From Mugil cephalus (Eukaryota; Chordata; Actinopteri; Mugiliformes; Mugilidae), in assembly GCF_022458985.1 (NCBI RefSeq), contig NC_061789.1, positions 6,304,357 through 6,368,356 of the forward strand: a DNA stretch of 64,000 nt. Reading direction: 5' to 3'. Below the pieces are notes generated by a model that was given only the letters and a program-made list of their open reading frames with translations, was not told the origin of the DNA and did no database searches. Both the position numbers and the translations under genes were made by a program. Shown piece by piece: positions 37,701 through 49,149 of this stretch. The first letter of the stretch is position 1; the number at the start of each line of letters is the position of its first letter.

Positions 37701-39020
37701 CTGCATAGGGACCATTGACTGTTTATACTATCGACAAACCCATCGTAACATCACCCATTGGATTCCGAACCTCAAAAATGAAGCCCAAAGCGGGCGGAGT
37801 CCATGGTGACCATGTTGGATGAGCTTTACTCCGCCCACACTTGGATACTCCAAATATGGACATGGGGGTTGTGGTGGACGTTGAGACCCACCCAACTCTT
37901 CACCCCCTGTACAGTTGTCATGAATAGTGAAATAAATTATTGAGACCAAAATAATTTTTTGTACCAGACTGTAATAATGTTTAATAATGCTGTAAAGTTA
38001 GGCGTTTTGAAGCCTCAAGTGGCCACTTGATGAACTGCGGCTTTTTGCACTTTTTGCGCATGCTACTGTGAAAAAACTGACATTGAATTGTTATGTCTCA
38101 GAATGTAAAATCCATGTACATGTACTACAGCGAGACACATTTAAACAAGTAACGGGAGCGGAGACGACGCTAGCTTGACATGTCTCAGGATATTACACCT
38201 CCAAACAATGAGCAAGATTTTCTGCACCCAACAAAAGAACTCAACCATGACCGGATTTCTCCAAAGCCTCCATGCAGGTCTGGTTTATTCTACGAGCCAC
38301 TTGCGCTCAGACAAAGGCAGGCCTTGTATCTCAGTCCACATCTCTGTACGCCATCTTCATCTCCTATCAGCCCCAATCGCACAACACCGCAAAAGCTCTC
38401 CGGGGAAACTGGCAGACGAAATTAAAGCGGCATTTAATTGGAATAATTGCTCGAGTATGTTGATTACGCTTCCAAGAGTAACCGGTTTACTACGTGTAGC
38501 TGTAACTGAGCTCGCCGTAAAGTCCTCCTCCGCTAACCGTTTCACAGACGTTTAGACTTCAAGACTAAAAGCTTCAGGGGTGGATGGATAATTTTAGTAA
38601 GATAATTAAAGATTAGAGCATCATTACAGTAACACTGGGACTGGGGATTAGGGAGAAATAAACTTGTACTTGTGTACTTGAGTCTGTTCCCTACTTTTAA
38701 GTAAGAATTTTAAAAATAGATGCCGTTATAAGAGCCCATTGTGCTACTATTACCGAAACCTTGAAAAATGAACGCCGCTTTCCTGGAGAGAATGGATCGG
38801 AAACGAGCATTTAATAACTGTACAAGGACTCCTTGGCTAATTTTGTTCTCAGAGGGACTCTTATGAAAAATGCTTTAAAAGCTTAAGTGCTTAAGATGCT
38901 GACAACACGTCATCACACAAGCTCAGTTTGGACGTTTTAGCACAATCGATCATTATCACATCTCATATAAGACCTTTCAACTCGTATATAGGATATTGTA
39001 GGTTTTTATTACAAAAGTTC
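34700..39020. other. Gene-poor region
   Basis: No coding exons were recognised. It holds a CA run near 35340-35355, a poly(T) tract at 36556-36577, a probable MITE-like segment at 36290-36660 (motifs of the 'gcgatatt...aatggaaacg' type) and a dispersed repeat near 37780-38050. The open frames at 38175-38555 have no recognisable domain. Confidence 0.35.
37780..38050. repeat. Dispersed fish repeat copy
   Basis: It contains GACCATGTTGGATGAGCTTT and TTTGAAGCCTCAAGTGGCC, a combination found in an abundant interspersed fish repeat and related to the segment at 26530-26650. Confidence 0.45.
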
Positions 39021-39024
39021 TCAA

Positions 39025-39533
39025 GAGATGTCAGAAGCAGGGAAAAAACACAAGGCACTTTGGGAAGAAGATGAGGCGGCGGTGTCAGAGTGATGCATTG
39101 GGCAATGTTCATGTGGAAGGCTTTCATGTGGATACTGGTTGGACTTGTACCACTTACCTACATGTCTGCAGATAGTATTCCCATATGGAAGTGGAGTCTT
39201 TCAGCAGGATAACGCCCGCTGCTGCAAAGTATAAAAGGGGTTCAAGAACGGTTTAAGGAACACGACAAGGAGTTCAAGTTCAAGTTCAAAAAAAAAAATC
39301 CCTGGATCTCAGTCCAGTTCAGCATCTGTGGGATGTGCTGGAAAAACAAGTGGGATCCACGGAGGCCTTAAAGGATCTGCTGCTAACGTCTTGGTGCCAG
39401 ATACAACAGCACGCCGTCAGAGGTCTGGAGGAGTCCATGCCTCCACTCACTCGGGGCGCACTGTTGTCGCCGAAATGTCGGCCTACACAATGTTAGGCAG
39501 GTGTTCATAATGTTACGGCTGATTGGTGTATAT
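39025..39533 (+). mobile_element. Degenerate Tc1-like transposon, C-terminal transposase part (copy B)
   Basis: On the plus strand it encodes frame-broken pieces of the transposase: TTTCAGCAGGATAACGCCCG (the FQQDNA region of the DDE domain), CAGCATCTGTGGGATGTGCT (an H-LWDVL motif) and the end of the protein near 39440. It ends with a terminal repeat at about 39505-39533 (TTCATAATGTTACGGCTG then ATTGGTGTA). The 5' half is missing and frames are broken, so it is inactive. Confidence 0.8.
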
Positions 39534-39542
39534 TAAGGCTTA

Positions 39543-40019
39543 TACACTGATCAGACGTAACATTACGGCCACTTGTGTAATATTGTGTAGGTCTAAAAAT
39601 AGTTGTGAATCATCAGAGAATGGACATGGGCCTACTGAGTTGTGTGTGTTGATGTTAGTTGGGGGGGGGGGGTGATTTCTTGGGGTGATATGGGTTGAGG
39701 GGAGGGGTCTCTGTGGTTCATCCCACAAGTACTTGATCAGTCTGAGATCTGGTAAAAACGGAGGTCAGGTCAACACCTTGTGCTGTTATTGTTTTTAGTT
39801 CTTCCTAAACCGCTTTTGTGTGTCTGCTGCCACCAAGGAGTGTCATTGCTATGAGGGGGGGGCTGGTCTGGTCTAGGTGGGTGCTACATGTCTAAGTAAC
39901 ATCCATACGAATGAATGCCAGGTCCAAAAGTCTCCCAGCAGAATGCTGAATTGTCACAAGACGATGAACGTTATCTACTCCTCCTCCCTGCGGTCATAAT
40001 GTTGTGGCTGATCGATGTA
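39543..40019 (+). mobile_element. Non-autonomous Tc1-like miniature element (copy C)
   Basis: The terminal repeats ACACTGATCAGACGTAACAT (left) and GTCATAATGTTGTGGCTGAT (right) are inverted relative to each other. The interior matches copy A in the opposite orientation (for example the segment with GAATGAATGCCAGGTCC near 39910-39926). It starts about ten bases after the end of copy B. No transposase frame. Confidence 0.75.
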
Positions 40020-40419
40020 GGTTAAAGCCACTGTCTGCCAACATCACTGCAAATACATAATCCGAGCTGGAAAAAACAGTCTTAATTTAGGTCAAACGGT
40101 CCGAGCGTTGATCATACATTCACGCCCAGTGAGTGGGAGCCTTGTGTACTTTACCACTTGTAACACTAACACAGTTGCACCACACCGATACAACCTTTGA
40201 ATAAATACAAGTGAGACTTACTGCTGCAGCTCACGCGTGACCTGTTGCTAAAAGTCTCTCGGTCTTAAATAAAGCAGCGTGTTTAAAACAGGCTTGTTGA
40301 AGTGCTTCGTGAGAACAACATTCAGGGATTTTCAGTTACTACATCCTCAATTTTTATCTCTAAGATTTTAGTCTCGTTTCTATCAATCACGAACAAATGA
40401 ACCACTGCATGAACTCATC

Positions 40420-40470
40420 CCCCCACACACACACACGCACGCACACGCGCACACACACGCACGTACGCAC
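40420..40470. repeat. CA/GCAC-rich microsatellite
   Basis: Alternating CA with CG interruptions; a TG run of about 17 bases follows at 40598-40614. Confidence 0.85.
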
Positions 40471-40844
40471 AACGGCACGGAGAGCTCAGCGTGTTAATGA
40501 TCAATCCGAAGCCTTATCTCGACAAAAGTGTCGACTACCTGCACACACACACCGCTGTAATATTGTCAGCCTAAGCTTCTGGGAAAGAGACGGCAAGTGT
40601 GTGTGTGTGTGTGTCAATGTGTGTGTGTATGCGTTTGCCTTGGTGCCACGTGAGTCGCTGGTTAAGTAGGTCAGTCAGTAAGTCAGGAGTGGCAGGGAAG
40701 GAGTGCACAAACACAGGCTAACTCCATTACCTCATACAGCGGATTAGTGTCAACAGGCCCCATCCATCTGTCTCCAGCCATCCTGGTTCAAGTGTCCGTG
40801 AGGAGACTCGTGTTCCTGTCCTCCCGCTGCGTCCCACTAACGCC

Positions 40845-40990
40845 ACACACACACACACATATAGAAACCTGCAAGCGACGCACACAGGCATCCGAGTGTG
40901 CACTTGAGTCAATGTACAGACACACACACACACATGCATATGTATATATACACACACACACACACATGCATATATATATATATATATGTG
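40845..40990. repeat. Compound CA/TA microsatellite cluster
   Basis: CA runs at about 40845-40860, 40919-40934 and 40950-40966 are joined by ATGCATATGTATATATA-type segments, and an (AT)n run lies at 40971-40987. Alternating purine-pyrimidine throughout. Confidence 0.85.
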
Positions 40991-41139
40991 CCTGTAGGAC
41001 ATGTGGAGATGAGCACACGGGCCAGTAAAGCTACACCTGTAGCGCTCTGTGTTGAATTAGTGCAGCGCACAAAAGGAGCACTTCCTGTTTCTCTTGAAGT
41101 GTGTCAAAGGACAAATTGAACTGTGAGGAGTAAAAAAAA

Positions 41140-41231
41140 AAAACAAAACAAAAGAGAGAGACAGGGGAGGAGGAGGAGGAGGAGGAGGGAGGGGAGGAGG
41201 AGGAGGGAGGAGGGAGGAGGGAGGGGGGGCT
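41140..41231. repeat. Purine-only GGA/GGAGGG tract
   Basis: A homopurine stretch of about 85 bases dominated by GGA and GGAGG units on the plus strand, ending in seven Gs. Confidence 0.9.
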
Positions 41232-41299
41232 TCCTGGTGCAATAACCTCATAAACAACCCTTCAGGAGTGTTTTCGACTGCTGCACAAAACACATGCAG

Positions 41300-42140
41300 G
41301 AAGTGTCCAATTGCAGCTTCTGTGGTTAGGCCTGTAAGAGGATAAACTGTTTCACTGGTTCATATGTTTTATTAATCGGCCGACGATCGGGTTTCATTGC
41401 CACTACTACTACTGCACATGTCGACCAGGGCTTTCTCGACCTGAAACGAAAAGCTGCACCAAATGCAACAACAGGCCGCGTTTGGAGAACGCTTTACATC
41501 ACTTCACACCGAGTGTTTTGGCGTGTTATTTTACAACATCATTGCAAAATGGACAGGGTCGAGTCTATGGGCAGGGTTAGGCGTCCTTCATCAACCAGAA
41601 ATTGCAACATGACGTTTGACACCTCAAATTTTCACCAACAAAAAAGAACTGCACTTGTGCAAAGGCTTCGGCTAACAGTCAGCTGTCGGGCGGCAGCCGC
41701 CTGTATTCGTCACTCAGAAGTGAGGAGCAGATGAGTTAGGACCTGAAGAGCTACTCCTGAGTCACGCTCATTAGCTGATCTACGCTTTATTCATCGTAGA
41801 TGATCACATTTCTGTTCTCAGGCAGAAGTGAACCGGTGGAAGAAGGTCACAGACACTTATCGACTGCCGGATACCAGAAAACCGTTGGCTTTTTAGGTCA
41901 CGCCCTTTACTCGCACGCTGTTAGCTGATGCCAAATTGCTAGCATTAGCTTTCCTTTTATCTCTGTTTTGGCCTCCACCAGCACCAGGTTTAATGATCCC
42001 CAGGTAAAGTAAACAATCAGTGAGTCAAACATCGGCAACACTCTTAAATACAGCTGCGTTGAAGGTCAGACTTTATGAATTTAAAGTTCCCTTTAAGGAA
42101 CCAATAATATGAAGCTACGCAAACATGCAGCTCTCAGTAA
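41300..42140. other. Intergenic, no gene seen
   Basis: Nothing recognisable apart from short frames without domains. Confidence 0.35.
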
Positions 42141-42149
42141 TTTCCTAGT

Positions 42150-42480
42150 TTGTTGTGATGGAACCACTTCCCAGCATGACACCAATTATAAAACTGACTG
42201 GACCGCATCCGATGTTTTGGTCCTGCCATAAATTGGCGACATTTCGGGAGAAGGTTTTTGACACCTTGGGCAGTTCTTATGGTCAGATCAGTTCCCTGAA
42301 TCCTTTGTCGGCCATTTTTTGTCGGCACTCCTCTCGAAAGTAACTTAGCAGCAAAGCAAGTATTGGTTATTTGGGGGATTGTGTCAGACCACCCAACGCT
42401 CTTTAACTTAAAGCTTGAGAAACTTAGGTTCACTGGTTCACTTAAGACATTTCAAGATATATGGGGCCCCTTTGTTGTTA
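42150..42480 (+). mobile_element. LINE (L1-like) ORF2 C-terminal fragment
   Basis: The plus-strand translation around 42200-42340 includes HPMFWSCHKLATF and PLSAIFCRHS. This resembles the C-terminal part of L1/Tx1-type ORF2, where an FW.C..L..F motif precedes 'PLSAIFG'. Continuing frames (ALVIGLLIV-like, then WGPFVV-like) are one or two frameshifts away. This is a 5'-truncated, dead copy. Confidence 0.6.
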
Positions 42481-42669
42481 CTTGCTATATCTCCAGTTGT
42501 AGATGATTAAACTACTTCTTCAAACTATTTGTTTCCTTGTTTATCGTTGTTATTTGAGTGCGTACGTTCACGGGGTGGGAAGAGGACAAGAGGGCAATTG
42601 ATGTGTAGCTGTTTAACTGTAAGAACGTACAATTATTTTGACAACCGCTTGCTACCGTTGCTCGTCCGA

Positions 42670-42849
42670 ATGGGAAAAAGAAACAAAACAATGTTTGAAA
42701 CCGGCTCTGAAGAGGATTTGGACCAAAATCCGTCCATCGAGTCCAAATCCGGCGTCCATAACAAAAACAAGCCCAAAAACAACGATCCAACCTTCAGCGT
42801 TAACGATTTATTAGGCGCTATTAAAGCCAAACATCTGGAGTTGGCTTGA
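42670..42849 (+). other. Short charged ORF beside the LINE fragment, possible LINE ORF1 start
   Basis: A 59-residue frame starts MGKRNKTMFETGSEEDLDQN and ends GAIKAKHLELA. It is Lys/Asn/Glu-rich and could be the start of a retroelement ORF1. I do not recognise it with certainty, and it may be a chance frame. Confidence 0.25.
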
Positions 42850-42910
42850 AACATCCTCGGCCCTGATCTGACTTCCTTGATGTCTTCATGACAGAAACTC
42901 AGCAGTTACC

Positions 42911-42920
42911 ATTACGTAAC
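42911..42920. promoter_or_regulatory. Perfect NFIL3/D-box consensus, intergenic
   Basis: ATTACGTAAC fits RTTAYGTAAY at every base. It lies about 20 kb downstream of nfil3 B with no promoter nearby; chance occurrence is plausible. Confidence 0.25.
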
Positions 42921-44314
42921 TTCAAAGGCCGAAGCGTTCGGAGCCCAAACAGGCAGATGTTTAGCACATGTTTGGAACAAAACACAGTGAGCGGCTTGTC
43001 TAGATGTTTCGGATCGGGGTTGTTGCATGTAGCAGCGCTCGGATTCACTGCTTGCGAGTGGAAAGCGTCGGACAGTGTGAGGAAACGGGGCTGGGAAATA
43101 AAAGCTAAAAAAGTGATCCTTGAGACGGATCGGGCAGGAAAGAAGTAGAGCAGCAGAAGTTTGCTATAAGCGTACACACGGTGACAGAAGAGGAGTCGGT
43201 TTACAGTAACGGCCTCCCCGCTCCTCCCCGCCGCTCAGTCCTTCCTCCTCTAATCCAAACACCTGGAGGGGGAGGGAGGGAGGGAGGAGGCCGAACGCCG
43301 GGGCCCCATGTGAGAGGCTGCTCACATGCAGCCGGGACTCAACGTGTTACCGTAACACCTTGACTGGGGCCAAGGCGGCCGGTTACATAAAGCAGCCCGG
43401 CACAGACGCGCAAATATATACACAAACGGCCCCGCGCCAAGGCCGTGGGACCGGGGACGGCAGGTGGGCCGCACGGAGGGGGGGGGGGGCTTCAGAAACA
43501 TCAGCTGTTTTTGGTTGTCGCGTTACCATAAGCTCAACCGCCGTTAACGCGACCAGAAACATACCACGTGAACGTCTCGCATTCAGCAGGTTCAGTGGAG
43601 GCGTGACGGGCGTAAAGAAAAAAAGAGAAAAAGTGGATTTGTGTTTTTTTTTTGTTTTTTTTGAAATTGTGTTTCAAGTTCAAAGTTCAAGTTTACATTG
43701 CGTCCGGTTAATGTCTGAGCTGACAGACGAAGAAGAACAGGACCCGAGTTAAACACACACAGACACACGAACAATGTGTTTCCACACAGCTCCTGCGAGC
43801 GAGAAAGAAAGACAGGTTAAGCTGGGATTTCGCCAGAGTATGTGGGTCACTCGACCTGTAACACCAGGTTTTGTTTTCTTTCTTTCTGTATTTTTTTTTT
43901 ATTTATTTTTTTTTTTTAGAACCCTCTCGTGATGCGGACACAGTCAACTACACATCACGGCAAAAGAAAAGAAAAAAAACAAAACAAAACAGGAAAGTTT
44001 TGTGTGAAAAAAACGTTTTAAAATGATTACTGGAAAGTCATGAGAAGGGTGAGAGGCCTCCAAAAATGTGACTTGACCTCCTTTCGCGTCCTCGCTCACC
44101 CACGTTTCTGAGAATCCCTCCCGCTTCCAAAAAAAAAAAAAAAAAAAAACGGCCGGGACCCGTGGCAGAGGTATTTTTCAGCTCTTAGGCAACTCCTGCA
44201 CAGACAGGTCATTATTAATAGCATGTTTACATTCGGCTCCCGCCAGACGCCGGCGGAGCTGTGACTGAATCTGGATGGAAGCGCTGCAGGATCGGAGAAA
44301 TGCGTGTAGATACG

Positions 44315-44590
44315 CGCCGATCAGTCACAACATTATGACCAGCGACAAAGTACACAAGGCTCACACTCACTCGGAATGAATGTAATTTATGACCAACACT
44401 TGGCCGTTTGCTTTGTGACTCTTTAAACAACTACTTGACCTAAATTAAGAGCGCTTCCTCGGGCCAGTTCAGATTTAAATATTTAAAGGGATGTTGGCAG
44501 GTAATAGCTTTGATGTACAGCAATCAGCCACAACATTATGACCACTGACAGGTGGATCGTGTGATAATACAACGTTCAGACTCAGAGCGG
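44315..44590 (+). mobile_element. Tc1-like terminal fragments in a row
   Basis: Two separate left-end terminal repeats, at about 44321-44345 (GATCAGTCACAACATTATGA) and 44521-44548 (CAATCAGCCACAACATTATG), are followed by short pieces of interior sequence. They look like remnants of partly deleted copies lying next to copy E. Confidence 0.6.
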
Positions 44591-44593
44591 TCA

Positions 44594-45297
44594 CATTACA
44601 CCAATCAGATATAACATTAAAGCCACTTAACAGGAGGAGTAAACAACATTGACAGCATCTTGTGGAAATACAGCGTTCTGCTGGGAAACTTGTGGATCAC
44701 TTGTGTGGATTTCTACGGAAGCCTGAAGTGGCCGCGCATTCGCTCGCACTATATCGTCCGTTTTCCCGTAACGACGAGTTCATTTCCTCGAGACCTTTAT
44801 CTCAGTACCTCGGAAAAGCCTTCAGGCAGCTTAATCATTATCTAACAAACAAGCCAGTCGAGCTCACAGTCAGCGCATTACATCAGGCCATTATTTTACT
44901 ACATTATAAAGTTAAGGGCATCTGTCAGCCAGCGCGACGGAACTCCCTCGAAATAAACAGATCTCAAAAAATAAAATTTTATTGGGTTAAAGGACAACGC
45001 GCTTATGCGTTAATCAGTGTCAAGAGAAAAGATAGACAGCAGAGAGATCATTTTCATCTGTAAAATCTGAAATAAAAATACAAAATAACATCCAACACAG
45101 ACCCACAGGACGCACAGAGATGCCTACGACACGACTACAAACACTGCACAAAAAAAATATATAAGCCTTGGTTATTTATAGTATTTAATGGTAAAAAAAA
45201 TAATATGTGAACATGGCCGCTTAGGGCTTCCATAGATTTTACACTTTTTTTTTTTAGGAAGGTGGTCATAATGTTACGCCTGATCGGTGTGCACATG
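44594..45297 (+). mobile_element. Tc1-like miniature element with an unrelated interior (copy E)
   Basis: The left end (ACACCAATCAGATATAACAT) and first 100 bases match copy A, and the right end (GGTGGTCATAATGTTACGCC then TGATCGGTG) matches the family. The middle, about 44710-45240, has no match in the other copies and contains an open frame (44662-45063, 133 residues) of unknown nature. It may be a chimeric or captured segment. Confidence 0.5.
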
Positions 45298-45429
45298 AAA
45301 TTGGGGTGTAATTGGAGATGTGACGTGAAATGTTTTAAGTCGGGGGGGCGGGGGGCGGAAAGCAGCCCCCCTTTGTTCCGCGTTCAGCTTGTTCTCTCGG
45401 TAGGAACTAGGTTATCATGGTGCAGTTCA

Positions 45430-45850
45430 ATCAGGTAAACATAATGGTCGCTATTGTCCGTGAATCAACAGGCAGAGCGGAGGAAATGGGCGAGAGACGC
45501 AGGGAGAGGGGAGAGGCGCGGCCGTGAGGAAGGCCGGGAGAAGAGAAGCAGGGGGAAGGACTGCACGTGAAGGCAGGGAGTGTGTTGTCTGAGAGCCATG
45601 TGCTCGGGCCAAGCGTGTGTGAGTGACTGGGGCGGCTCACGTCATCGCATGACTCACGCCGGAGGAGGCTCCGCGCCGCTCCATTCACACACGCACACCG
45701 CCAATCCATGAATCCGTTCCACGGGGCGCAAAACGCGCGGAAGCGCGATTGCCATTTTAAGAATAGCACGGGCGCACAATAAACAAACGCGAAACAGCGC
45801 TCGATCGAGCCCGGGGAGGGTGCGGGAAAGGTAATCGTCCTGCCGGCGAA
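45430..45850. other. CpG-rich block, no gene assigned
   Basis: CpG density is high from 45440 to 45830, with GCCATTTTAAG (YY1-like) near 45752 and several GCGC motifs. The minus-strand frames covering it lack recognisable domains. Confidence 0.35.
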
Positions 45851-47184
45851 ATGAGGAAATAATGACAGGATGCGGAGGCACAAAATAAGGAAGACGAGTG
45901 GAAGGGGTCGGCGCCAAAAACTGGGACACCTTCAGTAAACAGAAGCATAAAACGATTAAACCGGCTTGCATAAAAGAAAGTAAACACTTCAGGTTTAATC
46001 TGGAGCTGAAGAACTGACCTCTAGGTCTGGACGGCCCAAATTCAAGCTGGGTTAAAAAAAAAAATAAAAAAATCCTCATATCTAGTTTTTGTTTTTAAAT
46101 ACTAAAGCTGAACATCTTATTGTTAGCATATACAGAGAAACACCAGGTCACATTCATGTCATTTTACAACATTAAGTCCACCCTGTCCACTCTAATGGAC
46201 ATAACAATTCATTGGACAAAATGAGTCAAAAACAATATTAATCCAATTTATACAAGTTTTAGGTTAGTGGCAGCATCTTCTGCTTCATTTAGACTTTTAT
46301 CCTCATAACTAGACACTAGTTGGTGTAAAAACATGAGGGCGAGCGTGTCAGCGAATTCGTTCTACAGTCAATCACGTGACAAATGTGCAAAAATGGGAAA
46401 AACCTCATCAAATTTTAATTAATTTTCTAGTTTAATATGACTTAACTTAACAAACTAGCTTTGATAATTAGCAAGTACACATTTGAGGACATTGGGACTT
46501 CATTATTTGCAATTCTGTCTTTGCACAGCCATGCTAAGATTTATATTTTGTTACATAATGGTGACTTTATTATAATATACAGCGAAATAATCCCTTTGTC
46601 CACATATGAGGACATATTTGTTTTCCAAAAACTACCTCCTGTTCATGGATGAGGCTTAGTTTTTATACTTCTTAGATGCTAATCATCTCAAAACCTATGA
46701 AGGAAAAACAAAAGCTCTCAAGAGGTTAAGACATTCAAAATCGATATTGTATCGGAAGAAAGAGAGCTGTGATTGGTCCGCTAGAGGAAAGGTTGACTGA
46801 GGAGGTTCGGAGATACAAACAATTTAATGAGTGAAGTGAAACAAAAATTCATGACTAGGATAAAAGACACAGCGCCCTCTAGTGTTCGGGTTGTGTTTTT
46901 ACAATGCACAAGTATAAATGACTATGTTACATATGTTGAAATTATTGCAAAACTGCAAAATCTCTGCATGAGTAGACTCTTTGAATCCAGTCGGACATCA
47001 ACACCAAACCGATATCAAAGAACAACCGGTTCCTGCCAATATTTACACGATCTTGCTTCTCTTTCATTCATCTTCAGCTGCCGTTTCAATACACCAACAA
47101 TGTACACACGTTTAATACTCTGGAAAAAGGCGGCTTAGGTTCATTCTTTGAAGAGAGGAGCACCTTCACGGTGACACACATTCG

Positions 47185-47540
47185 TCAGACATGTGAGCAA
47201 TGTTCCACCCATGTACGCGAGCTTCCCGCGCGCGTAACGCGAGCCGAGATCTTCAGCCGCGGCGAGAAAAAGGTCAACAATCCCAATCGGCACCCCGCGT
47301 ACATCTCGGAGGTGAGGGTGGCAGGCCATGAATAACTCACGTGGGCGGCAGAAGCATCTGCATACGGCTTGAAATGTGCGCGCGATCGCATAGGCGGTCG
47401 ACGCGGGGAGTCATATTTAGCCTCTCGACGAAAGCGCGAGCATGTGCACATATGGCACGACCGATCTGCGCCCTGCCAAGAATATCGGAGGGTGTTCGGG
47501 TGCAAGCGGGCCAGACTCGTCGCTCATAGTGAGGCAGCGT
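47185..47540. other. CpG-rich block, no gene assigned
   Basis: Many CG dinucleotides (for example CGCGCGCGTAACGCGAGCC near 47226). Overlapping open frames on both strands reflect the lack of stop codons in GC-rich DNA. Confidence 0.35.
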
Positions 47541-47812
47541 TTCTATACATGGTGTTTGTGTGATTGTTTTTTTTCTCTTTCTTTGTGTGTGTGTGTTGTA
47601 GGGTGAGAACGGGAGCTATTCTCAACCCTCCCTGCTTCCTCTTCTGAGAATGGGGAACAAGGTTGTGTTTGTCAACAGTGCACAGGGGCCCGCACACGCA
47701 AACAAAGCGTCGACAGAGCGCTGCCGCAGCTCGTACGGCCGCTGACACATGTGCAACATGCAGATGTGGATGATGAATTAACTCGGCGGCCTTCGACGCG
47801 AGAAAACAGACA

Positions 47813-47886
<74 letters not shown>
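47813..47886. repeat. Long (CA)n microsatellite
   Basis: About 36 uninterrupted CA units, the longest simple repeat in the window. The Cys-Val and Thr-His frames across it are artefacts. Confidence 0.97.
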
Positions 47887-47887
<1 letters not shown>

Positions 47888-48017
47888 CCTTCTGGTGCTG
47901 AGCGGTAAAAATAGCTGCAGAATCGCTCATCTTCCTGCAGTCGGCGTGGTCATAATAGAGCTTTTTATTTTCTTTCCTTCCGCAGGTGAAGCGTGCTTTC
48001 AAATACTGAGCTTCAAC

Positions 48018-48630
48018 CCGATCAGCCACAACATTATGACCTAATAACGTGTAGGTCTTCGAAACAGATGTGGCTCATCCGAGAATGGACACGGGCCTCC
48101 TGAGGGTGTCCCGTGGTGTCTGGTAACTAGGGCTGGGCGTATCAACCTATATATAGATAGTATCAATATCAAATGGTCAGTATCGGTATTGGATCGATAC
48201 TTTTGTTAGAGTTTCTTTCCTGTACGTCCAGCAAGTTACTCCTCACAGATTTCAAGCGGCCGCAGCTTCTCTCCGAGTCTTTTTTTAACTAATGACCTTT
48301 TTCTAAAACAACCGTGTGTAGTCGGTATCGGCGATACTAGCCCCGTGTTTACTTGGTATCGGATCGATACCAAAATTCTCGGTATCGCCCAGCCCTGCCG
48401 GTAACAGGATGTCGTTAGTGTGAATCCTTGGTTCCTGCGGTGTTGAGGGGGAGGGGCCTCTGTGGATCATCCCACGGATACGTGATCAGTTTGGGATCCA
48501 GAGGATTTGGAGGCCAAGTCAACACCTTGTCCTGTTCAAACTGTTTTTGTGGTTGCATCCTGCTTGGGGGCAGGTGTTATTTACTTCATCATTCACTGTC
48601 AGTGGTTTTAATGTTGTGGCTGATCAGTGT
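48018..48630 (+). mobile_element. Tc1-like miniature element (copy D), split by an hAT-like insertion
   Basis: The left end CCGATCAGCCACAACATTAT and right end AATGTTGTGGCTGATCAGTG are inverted repeats of the same family as copies A and C. Between 48128 and 48397 it is interrupted by another element; removing that restores the segment seen uninterrupted in copy A (reverse strand, near 33945-33985). Confidence 0.8.
48128..48397. mobile_element. hAT-like MITE nested in copy D
   Basis: It has terminal inverted repeats (TAGGGCTGGGCG left, CGCCCAGCCCTG right), a length of 270 bases, an interior full of GTATCG/CGATAC motifs and no coding capacity. It is flanked by 8-base target duplications CTGGTAAC (48120-48127) and CCGGTAAC (48398-48405), one mismatch, which is the size expected of hAT elements. 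Confidence 0.8.
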
Positions 48631-48635
48631 AAGTA

Positions 48636-48945
48636 TAAATAAGCGGTTGTAACACCTGACAAGTGGAAGTGGGAAGTTAGAAGCAGGAAAAAAATTGACA
48701 ACTGAAAATATTTGAGCGACTTTGGCGATGGACAAACTTTTGTTGGGTTGTTCAAGGATGAAAAAGCAGTGAACCGGAGGGCAAAAAAAAAACTAGTGAG
48801 GTCCGAGGAGGCCCTCCAAAGGATCTGCTGTAAACATTTAGGTGACTGATACCACGGCGAAGCTTAAGAGGTCAAGCGGGGTGCCTTTCTCAGACGGGTC
48901 AGAAAAGAGGAACACACAATTCACAATATTATTCAGGCTGATTGG
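48636..48945 (+). mobile_element. Internally deleted Tc1-like remnant (copy F)
   Basis: It starts beside copy D. It includes segments like the 5' part of the family (GAAGCAGGAAAAAAATTGAC, then GAGCGACTTTGGCGATGG near 48713-48730) and like the 3' part (AAAGGATCTGCTGTAAAC near 48819-48836), and ends with a GGCTGATTGGTGTGAG terminal repeat. The central transposase part is missing. Confidence 0.65.
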
Positions 48946-49149
48946 TGTGAGCTTGAAGAGAAAAGCTACTAAAACTGGATGCGAAGCTTCCTCCCATAGC
49001 GTCATTCCTAAATGCTTCGCTCTCACGTCTCGCAGAAATGATGCGGGAGCTGTTACAGATGTTGAACACGAGAGCGAAAGGGAGGTTTCCGAGGGCGAAG
49101 CCATATGCGGATCCCGACGTTACATTTATCAAGTAAACAGATGCATAAC

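Noticed and set aside
38175..38555. 126-residue plus-strand frame
   Set aside because: No domain, no splice partners and several overlapping frames of equal size.
47524..48029. Cys-Val and Thr-His repeat proteins
   Set aside because: Direct translations of the long CA microsatellite.
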